Shown here piece after piece: positions 29,201 to 36,654 of a DNA stretch of 64,000 nucleotides (positions within the stretch are counted from its first letter, which is position 1; each line of letters opens with the position of its first letter). Source of the stretch: Cystobacter fuscus (GTDB taxonomy: Bacteria > Myxococcota > Myxococcia > Myxococcales > Myxococcaceae). Below the pieces are notes generated by a model. That model saw only the letters and a program-made list of their open reading frames with translations, was not told the origin of the DNA and searched no databases. Position numbers and translations under genes: made by a program. Location of the stretch: assembly GCF_002305875.1 (NCBI RefSeq), contig NZ_CP022098.1, positions 10,416,001-10,480,000 on the forward strand, written 5' to 3'.

Positions 29201-29966
29201 GGGGGAGGGCATCGCCGCGCTCTACGAAGCGGCCTTCCGGGGTCTCCTGCGCCGGCAGGGCGTCTCGGGGGAAGAGGACACGGAACTGCTGGCCTGGGCG
29301 GGGGAGTTCTGTCTGCGGACGTACTGGGCCCAGGGCATCCGCTCGCTGCGCTACCGGAACGCACCGGAGCAGGAACAGATGCGGAAGCTGCTCCACGCCG
29401 GGCTGCTCGTCCCGGAGGACGCCTACGTCACGCCAGGGCAGCACCCGGGACAGGTCCGCTTCTTCCACGACTCCATGCAGAGCTATCTCACCGCCCGCGG
29501 GCTCTTCACGCGGGTGCACGCGGAGCTGACCTGGGACCTGCTCTGGCGCGCCGCGGCTGATCCCCTCTTCCGCACGGACCCCTCCGAGCTCGACTCCGGG
29601 GCGGATTCGGAGCTGTTCCAGATGTGCATGCAGGTCTTCGGCCCCGAGGAGAAGCTCCGGAGGGAACTGCGCAGACAGCTCCTGGAGTGGGCCACACTCC
29701 ATGACGATGACCTCTCCAAGCGGGACATCCTGAACACCGTGCCAGAGGACAAGCGGACCCACCTGGAAGCGCTGCTCCACACGGGCGCCGAGCTGTCTCC
29801 AGGAAGCGTCCTGCGGGCGGCCGTCTCCGTCTGCCAGGAGCAGCTCGCCAGTCTGGGGACACTCTACATGCGACTGGCCCAGCGGCTCTGGCCCTGGCAT
29901 CGGCCAGAGCCGGAAGAGGCGTGGGGCATGGACTCCGAACAGAGCGCGCGGCCAGGGGCTCACTGA
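26133..29966 (+). CDS. Transmembrane STAND/NACHT-like NTPase with exported beta-propeller-like sensor region
   Basis: A ~1277-residue protein with three parts. Residues ~1-40 are a signal or anchor (RRRPVWLMTLSCLLVVC). About 45-640 is an exported region built of repeated beta strands with recurring W-V and D-x-x-G motifs (VWVVDEHGARVVDRQGN and similar), propeller-like. About 660-765 holds four hydrophobic helices. The cytoplasmic C-terminus (~780-1277) is a P-loop NTPase: Walker A G-R-G-K-S at 851-855, Walker B LVVDGLTES with D920, then a helical region like NACHT/STAND sensors. No ribosome-binding site clearly marks the start (ATG 26133 or 26151). No effector domain such as a nuclease or TIR was seen. 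It is not coupled to either neighbour. Confidence 0.7.
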   Translation: MDSLSFMNARAGASSLWRRRPVWLMTLSCLLVVCGQARNSIAASLRGSPIWPVPIATSPATLVPWGDGQHVWVVDEHGARVVDRQGNITHERGSWLAAGFRVVSLIQTPIPGRAWVFTSAHPTEGQANQARLYLVEAGQDSVTGRVLLEAEKLMQFRQQLFRSPADVYPSQLPSEPLEPHQQLWVLMNRSGSDLISVIDAQGNATRAIPLSALDSSGEDPYVWWQVLPIGKQPMAWLKTGQQLFFLDTRTRSERWRPLLSGQGRFWVVPGPDGLRAWVMAEEHPPGSNISRRQLYTLDPRAPPGAQSTLLLRGASIQQLVASVDGSRAWVAGSLKASGEGGLHLIDIHGKSLLPGGPLFKGQRVLLYRTPTDRLWALTESGGVFLLDAKGRLLAGQEGLLSSLVQEEGGLRKLVTFPAGAEDFLVSACLEATSKVIHVKHRAARVEAVPLLEGTQASVQGVEPDGTGAWLQNEHDGTLSFVSLEGSHDQATLPVMKGAEVSIVIPSGERMGGWIQTGSASFATVPLAEMGATLKLRGGELRVEPGGNVTVQGRLDLRAPLREDEARSVDLRWPVPAPTDKMAGRLEVTLWDSDRAEPLVASVTRQYAPGTPPPKLDWYMDEHSFGRRPLKVVFLYQDAAGTQTKLEVSDVLFHAPLIEQVWFRTTLACLLATLLFVLPLMFLPRQRLAQRWLPFLGWSANVLGGSGLFLAGMTNAWRIHFPSFVGVLFLELLLGLVLGLVSPAAFRLLASTRPFWWLVPVALGLPSTRRHVQAEYVAHVGRKVEAWRRQSNHERYVSLPAHFREGTTPASPAGTPAPASPTYLTRELPEERIARFLTQPAGGHVLIESPGGRGKSALLREVVQRMLSDFLEDPSKPLPVLCDGRGPTLEGIVFQALASNPLPKDIHEVLLLRGDYVLVVDGLTESALSTESLKAFLDGRYGHCVRLLLTSRPHLGFRQAVEGSRRWMIAEPRRLDDETLGRFIAAYAPEGHPRAEERLEACRGADGTYLPILVRLALLFAHDSGEGIAALYEAAFRGLLRRQGVSGEEDTELLAWAGEFCLRTYWAQGIRSLRYRNAPEQEQMRKLLHAGLLVPEDAYVTPGQHPGQVRFFHDSMQSYLTARGLFTRVHAELTWDLLWRAAADPLFRTDPSELDSGADSELFQMCMQVFGPEEKLRRELRRQLLEWATLHDDDLSKRDILNTVPEDKRTHLEALLHTGAELSPGSVLRAAVSVCQEQLASLGTLYMRLAQRLWPWHRPEPEEAWGMDSEQSARPGAH

Positions 29967-30012
29967 CGGGCCGCTGTCGTGGGCTCGTCGAGCGACAGGA
30001 CTAGCCGGCCCG
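29967..30012. terminator. Hairpin between convergent genes
   Basis: CGGGCCG pairs with CGGCCCG and, inside it, CTGTCG pairs with CGACAG, around a central loop. It begins right after the STAND gene stop and includes the stop of the convergent gene, so it could serve as a bidirectional terminator. Confidence 0.45.
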
Positions 30013-30666
30013 GAGAGCCCGAAGTTCAGCCGTCGCGTGGGCGGCCCGCACATGACGATCGATCAGCTCCAGGGTCTCATCCCAGTCCAACTCCTCGCCG
30101 TTGACCTTGATGCCGACCATGCTCACCCCGACGCGGCGATTCTTGCCCTTGGCGACCACCAGCGCCTGCGACATCAGCATGCCGCGCACCTTGCTCGCGG
30201 TGGGCAGGCGCGTGTCCTGGCCGACCTGGAAGTTGATCCAGGTCTGCGATGGCTCGACGATCTCCACGCCGGTGACCTCGACCAGCGGCAGTGGCGCGGA
30301 CAGATTGGTCACCCGCAGTTCGGTGCGGGTCAGCACCATGTGCGGCGAGGCTCCATCATTGCGGTGCTGGTAGGCGAGCACCAGACCGAACAAACCCAGG
30401 GCCAACAGGACGGCGATCCCGCCCCAGCTCGGCGAGGGCTGCTTCATCATGTAGATCGCCAGCGCCAGCGGCGCCACGCTGAACAACGGGAAGCGGTAGA
30501 AGAACTTCTTGGTATCGCGGAACTCACTGCGCTCGGGCGCGTTGGCGATGATCTGCTCGAGTTCGTGGATCGCCTTGGCCTGCTCGGCCTTGCTGCTGTG
30601 GGCGAAGTCTTCGCTGAGCGACTGCGCCAGGCTCTTCGTGGTGTCTGGGACTCGGGATTGAGGCAT
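30001..30666 (-). CDS. Membrane protein, partner of the M48 protease
   Basis: A 221-residue hypothetical protein: an N-terminal helical cytoplasmic part (~1-58, SLAQSLSEDFAHSSKAEQ), two transmembrane helices at ~60-76 and ~83-98, and a C-terminal soluble part rich in beta strands (VLTRTELRVTNLSAPLPLVEV). ATG at 30666 has AAGGAAG at a good distance. It lies 31 bp downstream of the M48 protease gene on the same strand, so it is probably co-transcribed and may hold or regulate the protease in the membrane. Family not recognised with confidence. Confidence 0.65.
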   Translation of the reverse strand: MPQSRVPDTTKSLAQSLSEDFAHSSKAEQAKAIHELEQIIANAPERSEFRDTKKFFYRFPLFSVAPLALAIYMMKQPSPSWGGIAVLLALGLFGLVLAYQHRNDGASPHMVLTRTELRVTNLSAPLPLVEVTGVEIVEPSQTWINFQVGQDTRLPTASKVRGMLMSQALVVAKGKNRRVGVSMVGIKVNGEELDWDETLELIDRHVRAAHATAELRALRAG

Positions 30667-30697
30667 GGGCAGCTTCCTTGAAGAAAACGGGTGGGTG

Positions 30698-32182
30698 TCA
30701 GGCGGCCCGTGGGCGGCTTTCCAGCATTCGCGAAAACCATGAGGTCTCCGCCTCACCGAGTTTGCGAGTGGCTTGCCGCAGCAGTTCCGGGTCGAGCGAT
30801 GCGACGAGCGCCTCGAGCCGCGTACGGGTCGGAGGATGGGTATCGACCGGGTGGGCGATGGTGTGCTCCAGCGTCTCCTGGGTCAGCGTCAGCTCGGTCC
30901 GCCGGAGCTGTTCCAGAAGGGCCTGGATCAGGTTGGCACCCCGCAGCCGCGGATCGGCCAACAGCTGATCGATCACCTCGGACACCGCGGTGACCCGGAT
31001 CAGCGCCGAGGCACACACGGCGGGGCCACCGACACGCGCGCCGACCTGATCGGCGGCCAGTTCCTGCTGGCGGCTCCAGTAGAGGTAGGCGCGGTCGAAC
31101 TGCTCGAGATAATACACCGAGGCCCAGATGGCCGGACGGTTGAACCAGCTCGGCTTGTCCTCGTCCTGCCGCACCAGCACGGAGATCTTCTGCTGCATGC
31201 GCTGGTACAACGGCGACAGCCGCGCGCCATGGTCGGTGTCGTTGTGCGAGAAATGTCCGAGTTCGTGGCCGATGATCGCGGCCGTCTCGGCCTGGCTCAG
31301 CACACTGGCGAAGGTCAGCGGGATGTACAGCGTGCGGCCACTCAGCATGTGCTGCTGCGGCTCGACCCGTACTGGCGTGCTGGTGACGAAGAAGCCCTGG
31401 ACCAGGCCGACCACGATATGGTCCGGCCGCGGCACGTCGAGCTTGCGGGCGATGCCGTCGATCCACCGCCACAGTCCCGGCGCGTCGTCGCGCGTCTGCA
31501 CCCGGCCGAGCACGTCCACGCACGAAGGTTCCAGCGGCGCCAGCTCGCGACGGGCGCGGAAGAACAGCCAGGCGGTGCACCAGATCGCGCCCCACCACGG
31601 CAAGGTGAACACCAGAGCCACGTAACCGTGGGTGGCCCAGTGGGTATACGTCCATGCCACCTCGTACAGCGCGGTGGCGCTCAGCGCCGTCAGCAGCAGG
31701 CCGATGTGCCACAGCAGCAGCCGTGACACCGCGTCGAAGCTCGCCCCCAGATGCTCCAGCAGGTAATCGAACGAGCGGTACGCGCGGCGGCTGTCGATAC
31801 GAATCTTCAGCACGATACCCAGGCCCACCACGAAGGCGCCGAACGCACCGAGTAGCGCGGCGACCGACAGCGCGCGGCGCAGCATCAGGCTGCCTCGCTG
31901 ACCCTCCAGAAAGCGCAGTTCCTCTTCGAGCTGTCTGGCGCGCGACTCCATCACCTTGCGCTTCATCGCCGCCTCACGGCCGCTCTCGCCGGTATCGGGG
32001 AGGTCGCGCAGCCGCGCCAGCCGCTGCGGCAACCGCACCAGGTCCTGCTCGGTCTCCGTCACCCGGAACCACTGCAGCGCGGGGTAGAGCATCACGCCAA
32101 GAGGGAGCAGCAGCAGGAAGGCGAGGACTCTGCGTTGAATGGCGTGGTCGTTCATGACGTGAAGCAGGGCGCGGCGGCCCAT
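30698..32182 (-). CDS. M48-family membrane metalloprotease
   Basis: A 494-residue integral membrane zinc peptidase. The zinc site HELGH is at 306-310 (IIGHELGHFSHND), and the third ligand is probably the Glu in ELAADQVGARV near 385. The N-terminal ~235 residues contain about four transmembrane helices (near 15-35, 105-125, 155-180, 185-210) and a coiled coil at ~60-100, larger than in HtpX. GGAAG lies 3 nt before ATG 32182; a second ATG at 32155 is possible. It probably handles membrane-protein quality control, as HtpX-type proteases do. A TetR-type palindrome lies 65 bp upstream. Confidence 0.8.
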   Translation of the reverse strand: MGRRALLHVMNDHAIQRRVLAFLLLLPLGVMLYPALQWFRVTETEQDLVRLPQRLARLRDLPDTGESGREAAMKRKVMESRARQLEEELRFLEGQRGSLMLRRALSVAALLGAFGAFVVGLGIVLKIRIDSRRAYRSFDYLLEHLGASFDAVSRLLLWHIGLLLTALSATALYEVAWTYTHWATHGYVALVFTLPWWGAIWCTAWLFFRARRELAPLEPSCVDVLGRVQTRDDAPGLWRWIDGIARKLDVPRPDHIVVGLVQGFFVTSTPVRVEPQQHMLSGRTLYIPLTFASVLSQAETAAIIGHELGHFSHNDTDHGARLSPLYQRMQQKISVLVRQDEDKPSWFNRPAIWASVYYLEQFDRAYLYWSRQQELAADQVGARVGGPAVCASALIRVTAVSEVIDQLLADPRLRGANLIQALLEQLRRTELTLTQETLEHTIAHPVDTHPPTRTRLEALVASLDPELLRQATRKLGEAETSWFSRMLESRPRAA

Positions 32183-32246
32183 GCGCTTCCAATGGCCACT
32201 CGGCCACGAGGGCCCGTCCGAGGAGAGAAGCGCATGACTCGCTCTA

Positions 32247-32266
32247 CTGAACGATCGTTCGTTCAG
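32247..32266. promoter_or_regulatory. TetR-type operator-like palindrome without an adjacent regulator gene
   Basis: CTGAACGA and TCGTTCAG form 8-bp arms around TCGT, and the overlapping core GAACGATCGTTC (32249-32260) is a perfect 12-bp palindrome, close to sites bound by AcrR/TetR regulators. It is upstream of the M48 operon and downstream of the MFS efflux gene. No tetR gene lies here; the 231-bp gap holds nothing else. Confidence 0.5.
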
Positions 32267-32413
32267 ATGGAGGGCGGGTTAACACATCTTCTTCTCTCTT
32301 TTCAATGCTCAGGTGGAAGATCGACCGTTCAAGAATCCGCTGGAAGAGGAACCGCCCCCGCGGAGAAGTGGGGGATCTACCGCCCGCGCATGCGTGGGCG
32401 TCGTCTCGAGGGC

Positions 32414-34159
32414 CTACTCCAAGGCGGCGGGAGGCGGCGCGTTGCTCTTGCGCAGGGGAAGCTCCGGCAGCGCGAGGACGACGAGGAACACCAGCGCGGC
32501 GAGCAGCAGGGTCACCAGGTAGACCAGGCGGATGGCCTCGGTGAAGGCCGTCTTGAAGGCCCGGGCCACCTGCCCCACGGCGGACTCGACGGACTCGCGC
32601 GCCCGCGCCAGGCCCTCGAGCTGACCCCGCGCCTGGGCATCCCCCTCCCCCGCCGCCCGGGTGAGCGCCTCGCGCCGCCGGTCGAAGTCCACGGCCAGAC
32701 GCGCCTTGAGGGCCGCCGCGTCGAACATCCGCCCTCCCACCAGGCCCTCCCCTCCCGCCTGCCCGCCCGCGTCCGAGGGCGGAGCGAACTCCCGGCGCCA
32801 CTCGGCGGGGACGTTCCGGGTGGCCTCGGCCATGTGCGTGGCCATGGAGGAGGCGAGCACCCCGCCGAACACCGTGCCCAGCAGGGCCACGCCCATGGTG
32901 GAGCCCATCTGCCGGAAGAAGGTAGCGCTCGCGGTGGCCACGCCCATCTGATGGGGCGCCACCCCATTCTGGATGGCCAGCGTGAAGAGGGGAATCGAGG
33001 GCCCCAGTCCCAGGCCCACGAGGATCATCTTCAACGTCAGCTCGCCCTGGGTGGAGTCCGGCGAGAGGGTGAAGGCCATGATGCCAAAGCCCGTCATGAG
33101 CACGACCTGGGCGATCTGCATCAAGGGCTTGTAGCGGCCCCAGCGCGACACGAGCTGGCCGGAGACGACGTTGCCCGTGACCACGCCCAGCGTCAGGGGC
33201 GTGAGGGTGAAGCCCGAGCGCGTGGCCGACAGCCCCACCACGTTCACCATGAAGAGGGGCAGGAAGACGATGGCGCCCAGGAACACCCCGCCGTTGAGGA
33301 ACGCGGCCAGGTTGCCCACGGCGAACACCCGGTTGCGGAAGAGCGACAGATCGACCAGGGGCTCGCGCACGGAGCGCTCGACGAGGAGGAAGGCGATGAG
33401 CCCCACCCCGGAGACGGCCAGCAGGCCGAGGATGGGAGGCGAGCCCCACGCGTACCCCACCGCGTCCCTGGTGGAGGTGCTGCGGCCCAACGACAACGCC
33501 ACGAGCAGGGGCACGGTGAACAGCGCCAGGGTGAAGGCCCCGCCCACGTCCACGGAAGGCCGAGCTCCCGGGCGGCGCAGGGGCGGCATGCGCGTGAGGA
33601 TGAAGACGAGCGCCACGGCGCCCAGGGGCAGGTTGACGAAGAACACCCAATGCCAGCTCAGGTGGTCCGTGAGGAAGCCACCCACCAGGGGACCCACCAC
33701 GCTGGACAACCCGAACATGGCGCCAAAGAGGCCCTGGTACTTGCCGCGCTCGGCGGGCGGGAAGATGTCCGCGACGATGGCGAACGCGCTGGTGAAGAGC
33801 GACGCGGACCCGGCCCCCTGCACCGCCCGGGCGAGGATGAGCTGGACCGTGGTGCGCGACAGGCCGCACAGCGCCGAGCCGCCCAGGAAGATGAGGATGC
33901 CGATGACGAGGATGCGCCGCCGGCCGAACCCGTCCGACAGCTTGCCGTACACGGGCACCAGCACCGTGGAGGCCACGAGGTAGGACGTGGTGAGCCACGC
34001 GTAGAGCGAGGCGGGGATATGCAGGTCGCGCTGGATGGAGGGCCCCGCGGTGGACACGATCGTCTGGTCGAGCGCGGCGAGCAGCATGCCGAGCATCACC
34101 CCTGCGAGGGTGAAGAGCTTCTGCGGTCGCGTCATGTCGAAGGTGTGCGAGGCGGCCAT
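32414..34159 (-). CDS. MFS drug efflux transporter, DHA2 (EmrB/QacA) family, 14 TM
   Basis: A 581-residue proton-driven exporter with 14 predicted transmembrane helices. DHA2 motifs visible: LDQTIVSTAGPSI (motif D1), GKLSDGFGRRR (motif A), RAVQGAGSA (motif B) and GPLVGGFLTD (motif C). An unusually long cytosolic loop near residues 475-550 is helical and charged (ALKARLAVDFDRRREALTR). ATG at 34159 is chosen; ATG at 34135 (MTRPQKLF) is an alternative. It exports hydrophobic compounds. The TetR-like box at 32247 lies downstream of this gene, so it may not control it. Confidence 0.9.
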   Translation of the reverse strand: MAASHTFDMTRPQKLFTLAGVMLGMLLAALDQTIVSTAGPSIQRDLHIPASLYAWLTTSYLVASTVLVPVYGKLSDGFGRRRILVIGILIFLGGSALCGLSRTTVQLILARAVQGAGSASLFTSAFAIVADIFPPAERGKYQGLFGAMFGLSSVVGPLVGGFLTDHLSWHWVFFVNLPLGAVALVFILTRMPPLRRPGARPSVDVGGAFTLALFTVPLLVALSLGRSTSTRDAVGYAWGSPPILGLLAVSGVGLIAFLLVERSVREPLVDLSLFRNRVFAVGNLAAFLNGGVFLGAIVFLPLFMVNVVGLSATRSGFTLTPLTLGVVTGNVVSGQLVSRWGRYKPLMQIAQVVLMTGFGIMAFTLSPDSTQGELTLKMILVGLGLGPSIPLFTLAIQNGVAPHQMGVATASATFFRQMGSTMGVALLGTVFGGVLASSMATHMAEATRNVPAEWRREFAPPSDAGGQAGGEGLVGGRMFDAAALKARLAVDFDRRREALTRAAGEGDAQARGQLEGLARARESVESAVGQVARAFKTAFTEAIRLVYLVTLLLAALVFLVVLALPELPLRKSNAPPPAALE

Positions 34160-34218
34160 GGAGCACGGCTTCTCACGAAGGAGCCCCTCGCCACAACGTG
34201 AAGCGAGGTAGGGTCCGC

Positions 34219-34719
34219 ATGGGAGGCATCGTGAGTTCTCTAGTGGATCCCCTCGTGCGCGTGGCCTATCGAGGTGCCTACAATCTGGCACTCGTCTGGT
34301 GGTTCGTCCGACGTCCAAGGACCGAGGGAACCCTCGTGGGGGTGTGGCGGGGCCGCGAGGTGTTGTTGCTGCAGAACTCCTACAGGCGCGACTTCAGCCT
34401 GCCGGGCGGTGGACAGAACCCGGGGGAGAGCCTCGCGGAGACGGGCGCACGCGAGCTGCGCGAGGAGGTGGGGCTGCACGTCCCGCCCGAGCGGCTGCGC
34501 CCCGTCTTCGTGAGTCGGAACCAATACGTGTACAAACACGACACCTGCCACTTCGTGGAGCTGGAGGTCGAGACCGAGCCCCCCCTGGTGCTCGACCACC
34601 GCGAGGTGGTGTGGGCCCGGTTCATCGACGTGGACACCGCGCTGCGGCTGCCACTCGTGCGGGTCGTCCGCGAGTACCTGGAGGACGCCGTGCGGCGGCG
34701 CGTCCCTCGTCCGCCCTGA
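34219..34719 (+). CDS. Nudix hydrolase
   Basis: A 166-residue Nudix enzyme that hydrolyses a nucleoside diphosphate linked to another moiety. The Nudix box Gx5Ex7REUxEExGU is complete at about residues 64-86 (GGGQNPGE ... ARELREEVGL). The N-terminal 35 residues are hydrophobic/aromatic and could lie against the membrane (YNLALVWWFV). ATG at 34219 follows GAGGTAGGG. The substrate cannot be deduced. It is divergent from the MFS gene by 59 bp. Confidence 0.85.
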   Translation: MGGIVSSLVDPLVRVAYRGAYNLALVWWFVRRPRTEGTLVGVWRGREVLLLQNSYRRDFSLPGGGQNPGESLAETGARELREEVGLHVPPERLRPVFVSRNQYVYKHDTCHFVELEVETEPPLVLDHREVVWARFIDVDTALRLPLVRVVREYLEDAVRRRVPRPP

Positions 34720-34729
34720 AGCGCGAAAG

Positions 34730-35158
34730 TCAGAAGTAGGTCACCACGCCGCCGTGGAAGTGGATGGCCGCCTCGACGGAGTCAAAGGCCTTGCACGCCA
34801 TGACGGGAACGAGCCGGCCGCAATGGAAGGTGTGGCCGGTGATCTCCTCCCGCGTCTGCTCGAAGCCCTCGGCCGACACGGTATAGAGGTAGACAGGCCG
34901 CCCGAGCAGCTCGCTCAACGCACGGGGAACCCTCATCTTGACGCGCTGGTGGAAGTCCACCGAGAGCTGAAAGCCATCCTCGGAGTCCCACGGGAAGGCG
35001 TGGGCCGCGGCGAAGGCGGCCAGGTCGCTCGCGTAGACCAGGGCGGGCCATTGCTCCGGATCCACCTCGCCCGGCATGAAGATGCGGCGTGGCTCGAGGA
35101 CGGCGATGTCCGCAATGGCGCTCCCATGAAAGAGCACGCTGGGCCGAGAATCATTCAT
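34730..35158 (-). CDS. Hypothetical protein overlapping the HD gene
   Basis: A 142-residue cytoplasmic protein. It starts VLFHGSAIADIAVLEPRR and then has ALVYASDLAAFAAAHAF, an order (HGS ... VYAS ... A-rich helix) reminiscent of ADP-ribosyl-transfer-fold proteins, where an HG(S/T) turn and a YA(S/T) strand line the NAD site; this similarity is weak and no catalytic Glu is assigned. ATG at 35158 overlaps the HD-gene stop by 8 bp, so translation is coupled. Function unknown. Confidence 0.55.
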   Translation of the reverse strand: MNDSRPSVLFHGSAIADIAVLEPRRIFMPGEVDPEQWPALVYASDLAAFAAAHAFPWDSEDGFQLSVDFHQRVKMRVPRALSELLGRPVYLYTVSAEGFEQTREEITGHTFHCGRLVPVMACKAFDSVEAAIHFHGGVVTYF

Positions 35159-35981
35159 ATCGCTCAGTATAACGGAAGACGTCTGACAACAGTTCCTCCA
35201 ACAGCGGCCAGCGCCGCTCACGGCGCTGCATCCACCCCAGCACGCCGATGAAGTCCTCATAGACCTGGAGGGATTGACGCTCCAGGTGGTGTTTGAACCG
35301 GGACGACTCGGTGAACCGCACCAGGGAGAGCACCTCCTGGAGGAATTGCTCGCGCAACCCCTCACCCAACGCCTCGAAGTGCTGGAAGCACAGCTCCTCG
35401 GGGCGGAACTCGCGGGCGTCTGGCAACACGCGCAACAGGTCCAGGCAGTCCGCGTCATGGACGATTCGCTGCTCGTCACTCGAGAAGGACTGGCCTGGAG
35501 GGGGATCCTTCCACGCCACCGCCCGCGCGAGCCGCTCGACATGGGCCGGGGGGGCGCCGAGCGACTCCAGGAGGGAAGCGAGCAACCGCGCGCTCTCCGC
35601 GTCCCAGAGATCCCGCCCCTCGTCCTGGCGCGCGGCATCGTGGAAGGCCGCCGCCAGCGCCAGTCCCAGGGGATCGTCCACCGGGGGCCGTTCCGCCCGG
35701 GCATAGAGCCGCGTCAGCGCCTGGGCCAGGAACGTGACACGCACGCAATGCGTGACGCCATGGGCCCCCCGGGCCAGGAAGCGGCCCTCGGCCACACCCC
35801 GCCGGTAGTCCTCGTACCCCAGCGCTCCCGGAGCGAAGAGGGGCTCGTCGAGGGGCCGTGTCCGCCCCGAGCCGCCCTCCACGTACAGGGGCCGCTCGGG
35901 ATAGAGCGCGCGGTAGTAGGGCACCACGTGGACCTGGAGCGCCCGGCCCAGCAACTCCAGCTCAGTCATTCCGGAGGTCAT
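35151..35981 (-). CDS. HD-domain protein
   Basis: A ~276-residue protein with a metal-dependent HD phosphohydrolase core: His in AHGVTHCVRV (near 79), HD in AAAFHDAARQ (near 112-113) and the distal Asp in IVHDADCLDLL (near 175). A long helical C-terminal part follows. Likely a nucleotide phosphohydrolase. ATG at 35981 (MTSGMTELELL) or 35969 is possible; neither has a strong ribosome-binding site. The stop overlaps the start of the gene at 34730-35158, and the tandem AGCAACA repeats lie in its promoter region. Confidence 0.7.
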   Translation of the reverse strand: MTSGMTELELLGRALQVHVVPYYRALYPERPLYVEGGSGRTRPLDEPLFAPGALGYEDYRRGVAEGRFLARGAHGVTHCVRVTFLAQALTRLYARAERPPVDDPLGLALAAAFHDAARQDEGRDLWDAESARLLASLLESLGAPPAHVERLARAVAWKDPPPGQSFSSDEQRIVHDADCLDLLRVLPDAREFRPEELCFQHFEALGEGLREQFLQEVLSLVRFTESSRFKHHLERQSLQVYEDFIGVLGWMQRRERRWPLLEELLSDVFRYTERYE

Positions 35982-36012
35982 CCGTTCGCCCGGTGTCTGT
36001 CCTGTCGCCCAG

Positions 36013-36085
36013 GAAGCAACAGGTGAGAGTGTTGCTCCTGGAGCAACAGATGAAAGGTGTTGCCCCTGAAGCAACACGTGACGGC
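36013..36085. repeat. Tandem imperfect repeats with palindromic GTTGC...GCAAC units
   Basis: Three AGCAACA units begin at 36015, 36042 and 36070 (period 27-28 bp). Between them run GTTGCTCCTGGAGCAAC, a perfect 17-bp palindrome, and a second, slightly degenerate GTGTTGC...GCAACAC pair. It lies in the 246-bp divergent region between the HD gene and the radical-SAM locus, so it may be a multi-site operator or a small hairpin array. Confidence 0.6.
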
Positions 36086-36227
36086 CCGCCAACCAGCCAT
36101 GACGAGTCATTGAAGCCCGAGCGTGAATTGAAGTAAAGTCTGTCTCGCGGGGGCGCCCGGGTCTGGGACGTCCCCGCCCGCTGGCCAAGGCCACGCCGGC
36201 ATCCACCCGTTGAATCCCGAGGTTGCC

Positions 36228-36566
36228 ATGAAGAAGGATTCGTCCGAGCAGTACTTGAAGTACCTGGGCGCGCTCGCGCTCACCGTAGCGACTCCCGCGA
36301 CGGCTGCTCAGCCCGAGGCCGCGCCCATGCCTTCCAGCGAGAGCGAGGTCCAGGCGTCCCAGAACCTGAAGACCCTGACGGCCTCCATGCAGGCGGCGGA
36401 GCACGGCTACAGCATCCCCAGTGTCCCGCCCAGCTGGCCCGAGAGCACCTACGTGCGCCGGGTCATCTACATTCCCCCCATCAAGACGACGGTGGCGGAG
36501 CGCCAGGCTCCCGTGAACACCTCGCTCAGCCAGTTGATGGACGAGGTCAGCAAGAAGAGCGTCTGA
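36228..36566 (+). CDS. Putative precursor peptide for the adjacent radical-SAM enzyme
   Basis: A 112-residue small protein. Residues 1-28 (MKKDSSEQYLKYLGALALTV...) are a helical leader-like segment; 30-60 is low complexity and acidic; 61-86 is rich in Tyr, Pro, Trp and Ile (EHGYSIPSVPPSW, then YVRRVIYIPPIK), the kind of aromatic-aliphatic core that radical-SAM/SPASM enzymes crosslink. No Cys is present. ATG at 36228 has GAGG upstream. A hairpin and 88 bp separate it from the radical-SAM gene, a normal precursor/maturase layout. The RiPP assignment is an inference from this pairing. Confidence 0.55.
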   Translation: MKKDSSEQYLKYLGALALTVATPATAAQPEAAPMPSSESEVQASQNLKTLTASMQAAEHGYSIPSVPPSWPESTYVRRVIYIPPIKTTVAERQAPVNTSLSQLMDEVSKKSV

Positions 36567-36587
36567 GCCGTACCTCGAGCCGGCGGT

Positions 36588-36603
36588 CCCGTCTCCTCAC
36601 GGG
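36588..36603. terminator. Hairpin between precursor and radical-SAM gene
   Basis: CCCGT pairs with ACGGG around CTCCTC, within a larger GC-rich inverted repeat just after the precursor stop. It would leave more precursor than enzyme mRNA, as in other precursor/maturase operons. Confidence 0.4.
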
Positions 36604-36654
36604 CGGGGCCACCGGCCGGATCGAAACCTTTCGCCACGGGGAGCCCCTCTGAAC

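Noticed and set aside
30698-32182. M48 operon as horizontally acquired
   Set aside because: Its composition looks slightly different by eye, but I cannot calculate it here and there are no repeats or mobility genes.
32244-34166. Alternative minus-strand frame overlapping the MFS gene
   Set aside because: His/Arg-rich shadow of the DHA2 transporter; it ends in PPSERTIVQ by chance near the TetR box and has no HTH.
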